Assembly (NCBI GenBank): GCA_029547185.1
Contig: JAKPPU010000001.1
Coordinates: 124,001-188,000, forward strand
Origin: Deltaproteobacteria bacterium
GTDB taxonomy: Bacteria > Desulfobacterota > Desulfomonilia > UBA1062
Length of the DNA: 64,000 nt
Direction: 5' to 3'
Positions 46,565-54,820 of this stretch are shown piece by piece. Position 1 is the first letter of the stretch, and each line of letters starts with the position of its first letter. The notes under the pieces are model-generated. The model was given only the letters and a program-made list of their open reading frames with translations. It was not told where the DNA came from and did no database searches. The translations under genes and the position numbers were made by a program.

Positions 46565-47107
46565 CTAAAAGCTTGGTGGAGCGGAGATCCACAGGATCTG
46601 CGCCCTCACTTTCGATCTGTTTTCTATCCAGTGCTTCTTGTCCGCCGTAAAATAGAAGGCATCGCCTTTCGACGCCTTGAAGGTGTCCTTCCCCAGGGTG
46701 ATGACGATCTGCCCCTCCCGGACGAGACCGCATTCGTCCCCGTAGTGCGACTTTTCCTTGAATGTTATGGCCCCAGGCTTAAGCGTGACAAGGAGGATGT
46801 CCGCCTCCCGTCCCTGGGCGCCGGGGATGAGCACCTCCCGTATCACCCCGGGCTCGTCCTCGTCTTCGATGACGACCCGCTGGTCCGGCTTGAAGACCAC
46901 GACGTCGGGCCCTTTCTCGGCAAAAAACTCGGCCGGCGTGGTGTTCAGGGCATTGAGGATGAGCTCGAGGGTATCGAGGGACGGCGTCTGCAGGTCCCTT
47001 TCGAGGAGAGAGATGAACCCCTTCGTGAGGTCCGCCCGGTTCGCGAGATCCTCCTGGGTGAGCTCCTGGGCGAGGCGCAGGTTTTTTATCTTCTCTCCGA
47101 TCTTCAA
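46565..47107 (-). CDS. XRE-family regulator with cupin domain (PuuR-like)
   Basis: The 180-residue protein has an N-terminal helix-turn-helix (LRLAQELTQEDLANRADLTK, about 9-60) and a C-terminal cupin domain (about 105-175, with SHYGDECGLVREG and GDAFYFTADKKHWIEN). This layout is that of PuuR-type regulators, several of which sense polyamines. It starts with TTG 47107 after GGAGG. It is the first gene of the polyamine operon and has a perfect palindrome just upstream, so it probably represses its own operon when polyamines are plentiful. Confidence 0.88.
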   Translation of the reverse strand: MKIGEKIKNLRLAQELTQEDLANRADLTKGFISLLERDLQTPSLDTLELILNALNTTPAEFFAEKGPDVVVFKPDQRVVIEDEDEPGVIREVLIPGAQGREADILLVTLKPGAITFKEKSHYGDECGLVREGQIVITLGKDTFKASKGDAFYFTADKKHWIENRSKVRAQILWISAPPSF

Positions 47108-47121
47108 GCTGTCCTCCTGTT

Positions 47122-47133
47122 ACACTATAGTGT
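47122..47133. promoter_or_regulatory. ACACTATAGTGT palindrome, candidate operator of the polyamine regulator
   Basis: A perfect 12-base dyad lies 15 bases upstream of the regulator start and contains TATAGT, which could serve as the -10 box on the minus strand. Binding here would block transcription. Confidence 0.6.
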
Positions 47134-47318
47134 TATCTTTTGTTTACAGCGTAATCTTAAAATGTGATCTAAAGTTTATAATAATAAACTTTGAAGGCGT
47201 TCTATATGACAGAGGAGTCTCCATGTCAAGAAAAATTCGAAAAATGTGCAGCCTTGGTGAAATAAATTCTGCTATGGAGGATTCAAGCCGATCCGCAGGC
47301 CGGCAGGGCAGGATTGGA

Positions 47319-47348
47319 GGGCGCCCATCGGCGTGCCTTTGGGCGCCC
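47319..47348. terminator. GGGCGCCCA hairpin after potD
   Basis: GGGCGCCCA (47319-47327) pairs with TGGGCGCCC (47340-47348), 15 bases past the potD stop. It lacks a T run on the minus strand, so strength is uncertain. Confidence 0.5.
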
Positions 47349-47362
47349 CTTTCCAGGTTGGT

Positions 47363-48391
47363 TCAGTGGGTTTTCAGCATTTCCCAGTACTTCTCGTAGA
47401 CAATGATGGCATCGCCCACGTCCGACTGGAACTCGCCCCTGTTCAGGTCTTCGAGGTCGGGGTAGACCGCCTTGTTGTTCCGCGCCTTCGGATCGAGCAT
47501 GGCCTGCGCCTTCCGGTTCGCCGTGGCGTAGCCTACGTATTCGCAGTTCTTCTTGGCGATGTCGGGCCTGAGCATGAAGTTGATGAAGGCGTGGGCATTC
47601 TTCACGTTCCTCACCGAGGTGGGGATGACCATGCTGTCCACCCAGAAGGTGGCGCCTTCCTTGGGATAGATGTAGACGATGTTCGGGTTTTCCTGGCTTG
47701 CCTGGTACACCTCTCCGCCCCAGATCTGGCCGATGAAGACCTCGTTGTTCAAAAACGGCTGCTTGGGCGAATCGGAGTTGAAGACCTTGACATTGGGCTT
47801 GAGCTTGAGGAGCTTCAGATAGGCGGCCTTGATGTGCTCCGGGTTGGTGTCGTTGCCCGAGTATCCGAGCGACCTGAGCGACATGGCGAACACGTCCCGC
47901 ACGTCGTCCATGAGGAGGACCTTGCCCTTATAGGCAGGGTTCCACAGGTCGTTCCAGCTCGTGATCGAATTCGGCCTGATATATTTCGCGTTGACGCCGA
48001 TGGCCGAGGACCCCCACATGTAGGGAATGCTGTACTTGTTCCCCGGGTCATAGGGCTTGTTCAGGAGCTGGGGGTTCAGGTTCTCCATGTTGGGCAGGAG
48101 CCTCCTGTCGAGCGGCATGAGCATGCCGATCTTGCGCATCCTCTCCACGAAGTAGGTCGAGGGAAAGACCACGTCGTATCCCGATTTCTTCAGGATCTTG
48201 AGCTTGGCGAACATGGCCTCGTTGCTCTCGTACGTGGAGTATCTCACCTTGATCCCCGTCTCTTTCCTGAACTGGTTGAGAACGGACGGATCGATATACT
48301 CGGACCAGTTGAAGACATACACCTCGCCCCCGGCAGCAAAGGCCGCGAGCGGAAATGCCAGCAGCATGAGCACGACGAATACCCTTTTCAT
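47363..48391 (-). CDS. potD: spermidine/putrescine-binding periplasmic protein
   Basis: The 342-residue protein has a signal peptide (MKRVFVVLMLLAFPLAAFA, cleaved at A-A-G) and the PotD/PotF fold opening VYVFNWSEYIDPSVL. YDVVFPSTYFVERM and GEVYQASQENPNIVYIYPKEG line the ligand site in known members. Length is normal. Its ATG directly follows the potC stop, completing potABCD transcription on the minus strand. It would capture polyamines in the periplasm; whether putrescine or spermidine is preferred cannot be said. Confidence 0.94.
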   Translation of the reverse strand: MKRVFVVLMLLAFPLAAFAAGGEVYVFNWSEYIDPSVLNQFRKETGIKVRYSTYESNEAMFAKLKILKKSGYDVVFPSTYFVERMRKIGMLMPLDRRLLPNMENLNPQLLNKPYDPGNKYSIPYMWGSSAIGVNAKYIRPNSITSWNDLWNPAYKGKVLLMDDVRDVFAMSLRSLGYSGNDTNPEHIKAAYLKLLKLKPNVKVFNSDSPKQPFLNNEVFIGQIWGGEVYQASQENPNIVYIYPKEGATFWVDSMVIPTSVRNVKNAHAFINFMLRPDIAKKNCEYVGYATANRKAQAMLDPKARNNKAVYPDLEDLNRGEFQSDVGDAIIVYEKYWEMLKTH

Positions 48392-49162
48392 CTACCTGTT
48401 CTCCTTTGCGATTAAAAGATGGGCAAGTGTCACCGTGACGAGCGACACGAGGAACATGACCGCACTGAGCGCATTGATCTCGGGTTTGATGCCGAGCCTC
48501 ACCATCGAATAGATCTTGAGCGGAAGGATCTCGAAGGCGGGCCCCGTGGTGAAGAAGCTCACGACCACGTCGTCGAGCGAGAGAGTGAAGGAGAGGAGCC
48601 ATCCGGCGATGATGGCGGGCATGAGCATGGGCATCATGACGTACCTGAACATCTTGAGCTCGTTGGCGCCGAGGTCCTTGGCCACATCGATGATGTGCCT
48701 GTCGAACCCGCTGATCCGGGCATAGACCGTGACCACCACGAACGGCAGGCAGAAGGTGATGTGGGCGAGAAGCAGCGTCATGGCCCCGGTTTCGAGGCCG
48801 AGCGTGATGAAGAACATGAGGAGCGAGATCCCCATGACGATATCCGGGCTCATCATGAGCACATAGATGAACGAATACATGACCTTTCTTCCCACGAAAC
48901 GGTAGCGGTAGAAGGCAAAGGCCGCGAGCGTGCCCAGAATGGTCGCTACGGTGCTCGATGAAATGGCGATGATGAGCGAGTTGGCAAAGGCCTCCATGAG
49001 GGGGCCGTTCGTAAAGAGCTTTCCGTACCAGCTTAAGGTGAAGCCATGCCAGTTCGTGGAGAAGCGGGTGTTGTTGAAGGAATAGATGACGAGGACCAGG
49101 ATGGGGATATAGAGGAACAGGTAGATGAAGGAGATGTAGAAGATCTTGAAGAGGCGCTTCAC
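48392..49162 (-). CDS. potC: spermidine/putrescine ABC transporter permease PotC
   Basis: The 256-residue inner-membrane permease has about six transmembrane segments. The ABC-contact loop is VAKDLGANELKMFRYVMMP near residue 160. The start is a GTG at 49160-49162 that overlaps the potB stop, and the frame open beyond it simply reads through potB. The C-terminus LIAKENR is followed at once by potD. It pairs with PotB to form the channel and is driven by PotA. Confidence 0.93.
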   Translation of the reverse strand: MKRLFKIFYISFIYLFLYIPILVLVIYSFNNTRFSTNWHGFTLSWYGKLFTNGPLMEAFANSLIIAISSSTVATILGTLAAFAFYRYRFVGRKVMYSFIYVLMMSPDIVMGISLLMFFITLGLETGAMTLLLAHITFCLPFVVVTVYARISGFDRHIIDVAKDLGANELKMFRYVMMPMLMPAIIAGWLLSFTLSLDDVVVSFFTTGPAFEILPLKIYSMVRLGIKPEINALSAVMFLVSLVTVTLAHLLIAKENR

Positions 49163-50022
49163 CTGACCGCCTCCATGCCATCGGAGTGCGCCCGGCTGGA
49201 GGAGATGAAATACCAGACGAGGAGCAGGACCATGAGGAGGGTCAGGATCACGCTGGCAGCCGAGCCGAGAGGCCAGTTGCTCGTGGTGAGGAACTGGTCT
49301 TTGATGAAGTTGCCGATGAGCATCGACCGCGCGCCGCCCAGGAGGTCCGGGATATAGAAGAGGCCGAGCGCCGGCAGGAAGACCATGGTGCTCCCCGCGA
49401 TGATGCCGGGAAGGGTGAGGGGGAGGATCACGTAGAAGAAGATGCTGCGCGAGGTCGCCCCGAGGTCTCTGGCGGCCTCGATGAGCCGTCTGTCGAGCTT
49501 CTGGAGCGACGCGTACAGGGGGAGGATCATGAAGGGCAGCAGCGTGTAGACCATGCCGATGAACACGGCCACCTGGGTGTAGAGGATCGTGAGGGGCTCG
49601 TCGATCAGGCCCAGGGACATCAGGAAGCTGTTCACGATGCCGTTTGCCTTGAGCAGGATGATCAGCGCGTACGTCCGGATCAGGGACGAGGTCCAGAAGG
49701 GGATGATCATGAGGAGGATCAGGGTCCGCCGGATGTTCTCGTCGATCCTCGTGAGAAAAAACGCGAACGGATAGGCGAAAACGAGGGTTATAACGGTCGT
49801 GCCCAGGGCGAGGATGAAGGAGCTCTCGCACACCTTGAGGAAAACCGGCGAGAAGATGTCGCGGTAGTTCGTGAAGGTGAACGTGAAGGTGACGATCTCC
49901 TGGGCGTTCCGGGTGAGAAAGCTGAAGGCTATGACGATGAGATAGGGGATGACGACGAAGATGGTGATCCAGGCAAAGGTCGAGCCGACCGCGAAATTCC
50001 TGAAGCGGCTCTTCCTGTCCAT
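49159..50022 (-). CDS. potB: spermidine/putrescine ABC transporter permease PotB
   Basis: The 287-residue inner-membrane permease has six predicted membrane segments and the contact loop AARDLGATSRSIFFYVILP near residue 185. It starts with ATG 50022 two bases after the potA stop. The N-terminus MDRKSRFRNFAVGS precedes the first membrane helix. It forms the heterodimeric channel with PotC. Spacing and overlap show a single potABCD transcript. Confidence 0.93.
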   Translation of the reverse strand: MDRKSRFRNFAVGSTFAWITIFVVIPYLIVIAFSFLTRNAQEIVTFTFTFTNYRDIFSPVFLKVCESSFILALGTTVITLVFAYPFAFFLTRIDENIRRTLILLMIIPFWTSSLIRTYALIILLKANGIVNSFLMSLGLIDEPLTILYTQVAVFIGMVYTLLPFMILPLYASLQKLDRRLIEAARDLGATSRSIFFYVILPLTLPGIIAGSTMVFLPALGLFYIPDLLGGARSMLIGNFIKDQFLTTSNWPLGSAASVILTLLMVLLLVWYFISSSRAHSDGMEAVR

Positions 50023-50024
50023 GG

Positions 50025-51110
50025 CTACAAGACGACTTCCCAGCCGTAGGGCCAGTCTATGATGATCTTGTGTCCGTGCCGGTAGATGACGTTTTCCTGG
50101 TCTTCGTTGAAGAACTGCGTGACGAATACGGTTTCACCGGCGTCCAGACTGATGATGAGATCTACGGTCTTGCCCTTATAGATGACGTCCTCGATGGTAC
50201 CGGTCAGGTAGGGGTACTGCGGGTCGGCCTCCTCCAGCTTGTAGACCATGATGTCCTCGGGGCGGAGCAGGACCTTTACGGACTCGCCCGCGGAATGGTT
50301 CTTCCGGTTCTGCACCTTGAAGCGCTGTCCGTAGATGTCGACCGCGGCGCTGCCGTTGTGAATTTCGAGGATCCGGCCGTCGAAGACGTTGATCTCTCCC
50401 ACGAACTTGGCCACGAACATGTTTTCCGGCTCCTCGTAGATCTGGGTCGGCGTGCCGATCTGCTCGATCCTGCCTTCATTCATGACCGCGATCCGGTCGG
50501 ACATGCTGATTGCCTCTTCCTGGTCGTGGGTCACGAAGATGAAGGTGATGCCGAGCTTGCGGTGGATATGCTTGAGCTCGATCTCCATCTCCTGCCGCAG
50601 ACGGTAATCGAGGGCGGAGAGCGGCTCGTCGAGGAGGAGAACCAGCGGTTTGTTCACGATGGCACGTGCCATGGCCACCCGCTGCTGCTGGCCGCCGGAG
50701 AGCTGGTGGGGCTTGCGCATCTCCATGCCGACGAGCTTGACGATCGAGAGGGCCTCCCTGACCTGCTCGTCGATCTGCTGCTTGTCGAACTGCTTCATCT
50801 TGAGCCCGAAGGCGATGTTGTCAAAGACGGTCATGTGGGGGAAGAGGGCATAGCTCTGGAAGACGGTGTTCACGTTTCTCTTGTTCGGCGGGGTGCCGTC
50901 GAGCGAGGTGCCGTTCATGGTTATCTCGCCGCCGTCGAGGGACTCGAGGCCGGCGATAAGGCGCAGGACGGTGGTTTTGCCGCATCCGGAAGGGCCTAAG
51001 AGGGTGAGAAATTCCCCCTGATAAATGTCAAGGTCCAAAGAATCGACGGCTAGGACGTCGTCAAATCTTTTTGTCACCCTCCGTAAGCGAACTATCGGAT
51101 CCCTTCCCAT
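50025..51110 (-). CDS. potA: spermidine/putrescine ABC transporter ATPase PotA
   Basis: The 361-residue ATPase has Walker [10 protein letters not shown] near residue 42, the Q-loop [10 protein letters not shown], the signature [14 protein letters not shown], Walker [13 protein letters not shown] and H-loop VTHDQEEA. The C-terminal third is the regulatory TOBE-like domain ([10 protein letters not shown]). ATG 51110 follows GGGGG at eight bases; the open frame extends 79 codons upstream into MITE-like element 2 and is not used. It is the first gene of potABCD and cytoplasmic. Confidence 0.95.
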   Translation of the reverse strand: MGRDPIVRLRRVTKRFDDVLAVDSLDLDIYQGEFLTLLGPSGCGKTTVLRLIAGLESLDGGEITMNGTSLDGTPPNKRNVNTVFQSYALFPHMTVFDNIAFGLKMKQFDKQQIDEQVREALSIVKLVGMEMRKPHQLSGGQQQRVAMARAIVNKPLVLLLDEPLSALDYRLRQEMEIELKHIHRKLGITFIFVTHDQEEAISMSDRIAVMNEGRIEQIGTPTQIYEEPENMFVAKFVGEINVFDGRILEIHNGSAAVDIYGQRFKVQNRKNHSAGESVKVLLRPEDIMVYKLEEADPQYPYLTGTIEDVIYKGKTVDLIISLDAGETVFVTQFFNEDQENVIYRHGHKIIIDWPYGWEVVL

Positions 51111-51207
51111 CCATACAGCCCCCGTTGTGGAATAAGTATGCGAGTGTGAAAACGTCTCTATATGAAAAAGACTTTTTTCGCAACTCTCATTTTGCTCGAT
51201 TTTGCCC

Positions 51208-51310
51208 GGGGTCAGGTCGCGCTTTTTGCTGCCTGGGAAAAGAATGAGGGTTTGCGTTCCTCCGAGCTCACTTGTGTCGGCATACGGAGCAAAAAGCAAG
51301 CCCTGACCCC
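51208..51310. mobile_element. MITE-like element 2
   Basis: The ends GGGGTCAGGTCGCGCTTTTT and the inverted GGAGCAAAAAGCAAGCCCTG (51286-51310, finishing ACCCC) form imperfect terminal inverted repeats related to those of 40965-41132. The 103-base element lies between divergent potA and the HtpX-like gene and has no coding capacity. Confidence 0.6.
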
Positions 51311-51389
51311 TGCATGGCCCCTGCAGAGTTGTTGCCTTTTGCCTCACCGTACACTAAAAAAGTGTAAGATCGAAAGCTCGGGGTCCCTC

Positions 51390-52346
51390 ATGAACAGTAT
51401 TGGCGAAAACGCATCGGGAAAGCTCCATAACCTGATCCAGACCTTCATCATTCTCGCTGCCATGAGCGCCCTGTTCGGCCTGCTCGGGTGGATGATATTC
51501 GGGATAGCCGGCATCATCTGGTCACTCGTGATGGTAGGTGTTCTCCTGGCCACGACACCGAAGCTCACCCCGGCGATGGTTCTCCGGATGTACCATGCGC
51601 GGCCCCTCACCCCTGGTGAGGTGCCGGGGCTCTACCGCCTCGTCTCCGGCCTCTCGAGCAAGGCGGGTCTCGAAGCCGTGCCCAGGCTCTACTACATACC
51701 GACAAAGGTCATGAATGCCTTCAGCGTGGGATCGGGATCGAACTTCGACATAGCGCTTTCCGACGGACTCATCAGGTACTTGAATGCACGCGAGCTCGAA
51801 GGGGTAATGGCACACGAGATAAGCCATATCATGAACAACGACCTGAAGCTCCACACCTTTGCCGACATGATGACCCGCATCACCTCCCTGTTCTCGTTTT
51901 TCGGCCAGGTCCTCCTCATATTCTATCTTCCCATGGTTCTCCTCTCGGATGTGCATGTGCCGCTGGTGTTCATATTTCTGCTCATATTCGCGCCGACCTT
52001 GAGCGTGTTCCTGCAGCTCGCCCTCTCGAGGACCCGCGAGTTCGATGCGGACCTCTCTGCCGTGAAGCTGACCGGAGACCCGGAGGGGCTCGCATCCGCA
52101 TTGCAGAAGATGGACAATTTCGAGAAGAACCTCCTCGATATCTTTATCCTGCCGGGGAGGAAGAATCCCCACCCGTCGGTGTTGAGGACCCACCCCTATA
52201 CCGCAAAACGCATCGAAAGGATCATGAAGGCCGGACCGCACGCCGACCGCACCTTCCCGGGCCACAACGGGGGGATCGTCCTGCCCGACCACATTCCCGA
52301 GATAAGAAGGATGCCGAGATCGCACTGGCTCAGGCCCTGGCACTGA
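51390..52346 (+). CDS. M48 family membrane metalloprotease, HtpX-like
   Basis: The 318-residue protein has two N-terminal membrane segments (IQTFIILAAMSALFGLLGWM and the following helix), then the zinc motif MAHEISHIMNND near residue 148, two more membrane segments, and the third ligand Glu in SRTREFDADL. HtpX-type enzymes cleave misfolded membrane proteins from the cytoplasmic side. ATG 51390 was chosen since the upstream frame crosses MITE-like element 2. It has no obvious Shine-Dalgarno sequence beyond GGGG. Copy B of the structured repeat follows. Confidence 0.86.
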   Translation: MNSIGENASGKLHNLIQTFIILAAMSALFGLLGWMIFGIAGIIWSLVMVGVLLATTPKLTPAMVLRMYHARPLTPGEVPGLYRLVSGLSSKAGLEAVPRLYYIPTKVMNAFSVGSGSNFDIALSDGLIRYLNARELEGVMAHEISHIMNNDLKLHTFADMMTRITSLFSFFGQVLLIFYLPMVLLSDVHVPLVFIFLLIFAPTLSVFLQLALSRTREFDADLSAVKLTGDPEGLASALQKMDNFEKNLLDIFILPGRKNPHPSVLRTHPYTAKRIERIMKAGPHADRTFPGHNGGIVLPDHIPEIRRMPRSHWLRPWH

Positions 52347-52375
52347 GCGGATATTAATGGCAGCAGAACACACGT

Positions 52376-52577
52376 GTCGGAGGAGGGGAGCCGGGGGCAA
52401 TCCTCCCTTCACCCGAATCGCCTTTTGAAGCATCCGCGTCCTGCGTCTTCGGCCGACCCAGTAAACTCGCCTCACTTCGTGATGCTCAGACAGTACGGGG
52501 TCAAGAGGCCTTAAGCCTTCGGTCGGGCTGCTTTAGCAAAAGGCGCTTGACGGTTCATCCAGGATCATCCGCAGCTC
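52376..52577 (+). repeat. structured intergenic repeat, copy B
   Basis: This copy matches 20311-20511. GACCCAGT (52455-52462) pairs with ACGGGGTC (52495-52502) with one mismatch, and the inner hairpin is TCAC-TTC-GTGA (52472-52482). Both stems differ from copy A in paired positions. It has the same orientation and lies in the gene-free 52347-52725, after the HtpX-like gene and before livK. Confidence 0.75.
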
Positions 52578-52725
52578 CCTTAGGCACGCTCAACAAGTGT
52601 GGGACCTGGGCGACAGGTTCGGGGTATTAAATTGACGGGGATGCCGTTTAGTGATAACTCAGGGTCAACCGCCGGACTTAACGGCTTCTTCGGAAGCGAT
52701 ACACTACATACGTTAGGGGGAGTAA

Positions 52726-53838
52726 ATGAAAAGGCTGATCTGTTCTTTGGTTGCGGTTTTCATGGTTCTCTGTGCCGGATGGGCATATGCGGCTGAACCC
52801 ATCAAGCTGGGCGTTGCGGGAGCCCACAGTGGAGAGCTGAGATCGTACGGTCTGCCCTCGCTCGAAGCGGCGAAGCTCGTCGTGAGCGACATCAACGCCA
52901 GGGGCGGCATTCTCGGCAGGAAGGTCGTGATCGTCGAAGGCGACGACGCCTGCAAACCCGAGGTGGCCGCCAATGTCGCGAGCAAGCTCGCCACCGACGG
53001 CGTCGTCGCCGTGCTCGGCCACATCTGCAGCGGCGCTACCAAGACCGGCCTCGGGATATACAGGGACGCGAATATCATCACGATGTCCCCCTCCGCAACG
53101 AACACCGACCTGACGCTCTCCGGCGCATATCCGAACTTCTTCCGGACCATCGGTTCGGATGACTACCAGGCCAAGATCATCACGGACTTCGCGCTCAAGA
53201 AGCTCAAGCTGAAGACCTTCGCCGTCATCCACGACAAGGCGGACTACGGCAAGGACGTGGCGGAATCCGCAAAGAAATACCTCGAGAGCAAGGGCGCCAG
53301 GGTGGTCCTCTTCGAGGGCATCACCCCGGGCGCGGTCGACTACTCGGCCATCGTCCAGAAGATCAAGCGCTCGAATGCGCAGATGGTCATCTACGGGGGA
53401 TATCACCCCGAGGCGGCCAAGATCGTCATGGGCATGAGGAACAAGAAGATGAAGACCCTGTTCATCTCGGATGACGGGGTGAAGGACGATACCTTTATAA
53501 AGGTCGCGGGCAGGTATGCAGAGGGCGTCTATGCGACGGGCCCGGCAGACACCTCGAAAAACCGGATGGCCATCGCGGCGAGCGAGCAGCACAAGAAGGT
53601 GTACGGGTCTGACCCCGGAGCATTCTACCTGAACGCCTACGCCGCTGCGCTGTGCCTGCTCCAGGCCATCGACAAGGCCGGATCGACCGACTATGCTGCC
53701 GTGTCGAAGGCCCTGCGTTCGAACTGGTTCGACACCCCGCTCGGAAAGATCAGCTTCGACAAGAACGGCGACGCCAAGGGGATCGACTTCACGGTATACC
53801 AGGTTCAGAAAGGCAAGTACGTGGAGTTGGGCAAATAA
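52726..53838 (+). CDS. livK: branched-chain amino acid (or related) ABC transporter binding protein
   Basis: The 370-residue periplasmic protein has a signal peptide (MKRLICSLVAVFMVLCAGWA, cleaved near A-YA-A) and the type I periplasmic-binding fold of LivJ/LivK: IKLGVAGAHSGELRSYG, DINARGGILGRKV, VLGHICSGATK, SPSATNTDL and FRTIGSDDYQ. These line the amino-acid site in relatives. It is the first gene of a full liv operon. ATG 52726 follows GGGGGAG. Ligands in this family range from branched-chain amino acids to amides and aromatic acids, so the substrate is open. Confidence 0.9.
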   Translation: MKRLICSLVAVFMVLCAGWAYAAEPIKLGVAGAHSGELRSYGLPSLEAAKLVVSDINARGGILGRKVVIVEGDDACKPEVAANVASKLATDGVVAVLGHICSGATKTGLGIYRDANIITMSPSATNTDLTLSGAYPNFFRTIGSDDYQAKIITDFALKKLKLKTFAVIHDKADYGKDVAESAKKYLESKGARVVLFEGITPGAVDYSAIVQKIKRSNAQMVIYGGYHPEAAKIVMGMRNKKMKTLFISDDGVKDDTFIKVAGRYAEGVYATGPADTSKNRMAIAASEQHKKVYGSDPGAFYLNAYAAALCLLQAIDKAGSTDYAAVSKALRSNWFDTPLGKISFDKNGDAKGIDFTVYQVQKGKYVELGK

Positions 53839-53853
53839 CCGCAACGCATGAAC

Positions 53854-53884
53854 GGCAGGGAAGCGGCTCGTACCGCTCCCTGCC
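53854..53884 (+). other. strong stem-loop between livK and livH
   Basis: GGCAGGGAAGCGG pairs with CCGCTCCCTGCC, with one bulged A and a six-base loop. There is no T run. Hairpins here commonly stabilise the upstream binding-protein message, giving an excess over the permease. Confidence 0.6.
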
Positions 53885-53917
53885 CGTCATACACAACTCG
53901 GGCATCCCATAGAAGCG

Positions 53918-54817
53918 ATGGACTACTTCCTGGAACTCTTTTTCGGAGGACTCACCCGGGGAAGTATCTACGCCCTCATTGCGCTGGGCTACACCATGGT
54001 CTACGGGATCATCGAGCTCATCAACTTCGCCCACGGCGAGATCTACATGATCGGCGCCTTCACGGCCTTCATCGTGGCGAGCGCCCTTTCCCTCTGCGGG
54101 ATGAGCGGCTGGTCCCTCCTCGTGCTCTCGGGAGCGGTGGCCATGATCTACTCGGCGGCCTACGGATTCACCCTCGAGAAGATCGCCTATAAACCCTTGA
54201 GGAAGGCCCCGAGACTGTCTCCCCTCATCTCCGCCATCGGCATGTCCATCTTCCTTCAGAACTACGTCCTGCTGGCGCAGACCTCCGACTTCATCTCGTT
54301 CCCGAGCCTGATCGAGGAGTTCTCCTTCATGGAGAACGTCACTGTCATGCGCTCCACCGAGCTCGTGATCTTCGTCACGACCGCGGTCGTCATGGTCCTG
54401 CTCTCCCTGTTCATCAAGTTCACCCGCATGGGCAGGGCCATGAGGGCGGTGGCTCAGGACAGGACCATGGCCATGCTGCTCGGGATCAACGTGAACCGCG
54501 TGATCTCCGTGACCTTCATCATCGGCTCCGCGCTGGCCGCCACCGGCGGCGTGCTCATCTCGTCGCACATCGGGCAGATCAACTTCTACATCGGCTTCAT
54601 CGCCGGCATCAAGGCCTTCACGGCAGCCGTGCTGGGAGGCATCGGCAGCATCCCCGGCGCCGTCCTGGGAGGGCTGATCCTGGGCTGGACCGAGAGCTTC
54701 GCCACGGGATATGTATCGAGCGACTATGAAGACGTCTTCTCCTTCGGGCTGCTCGTTTTCATCCTCATCTTCAGACCGGCGGGCATCCTCGGCAAGTCCT
54801 CGTCGGAAAAGGTGTAA
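53918..54817 (+). CDS. livH: branched-chain amino acid ABC transporter permease LivH
   Basis: The 299-residue inner-membrane protein has about eight hydrophobic segments and the LivH opening LFFGGLTRGSIYALIALGYTMVYGI, with ELINFAHGEIYMIGAF next. The contact loop MGRAMRAVAQDRTMAMLLGI lies near residue 170, and AVLGGIGSIPGAVLGG near 240. It is the second gene of the operon, with livM four bases downstream. It pairs with LivM. Confidence 0.94.
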   Translation: MDYFLELFFGGLTRGSIYALIALGYTMVYGIIELINFAHGEIYMIGAFTAFIVASALSLCGMSGWSLLVLSGAVAMIYSAAYGFTLEKIAYKPLRKAPRLSPLISAIGMSIFLQNYVLLAQTSDFISFPSLIEEFSFMENVTVMRSTELVIFVTTAVVMVLLSLFIKFTRMGRAMRAVAQDRTMAMLLGINVNRVISVTFIIGSALAATGGVLISSHIGQINFYIGFIAGIKAFTAAVLGGIGSIPGAVLGGLILGWTESFATGYVSSDYEDVFSFGLLVFILIFRPAGILGKSSSEKV

Positions 54818-54820
54818 GGG

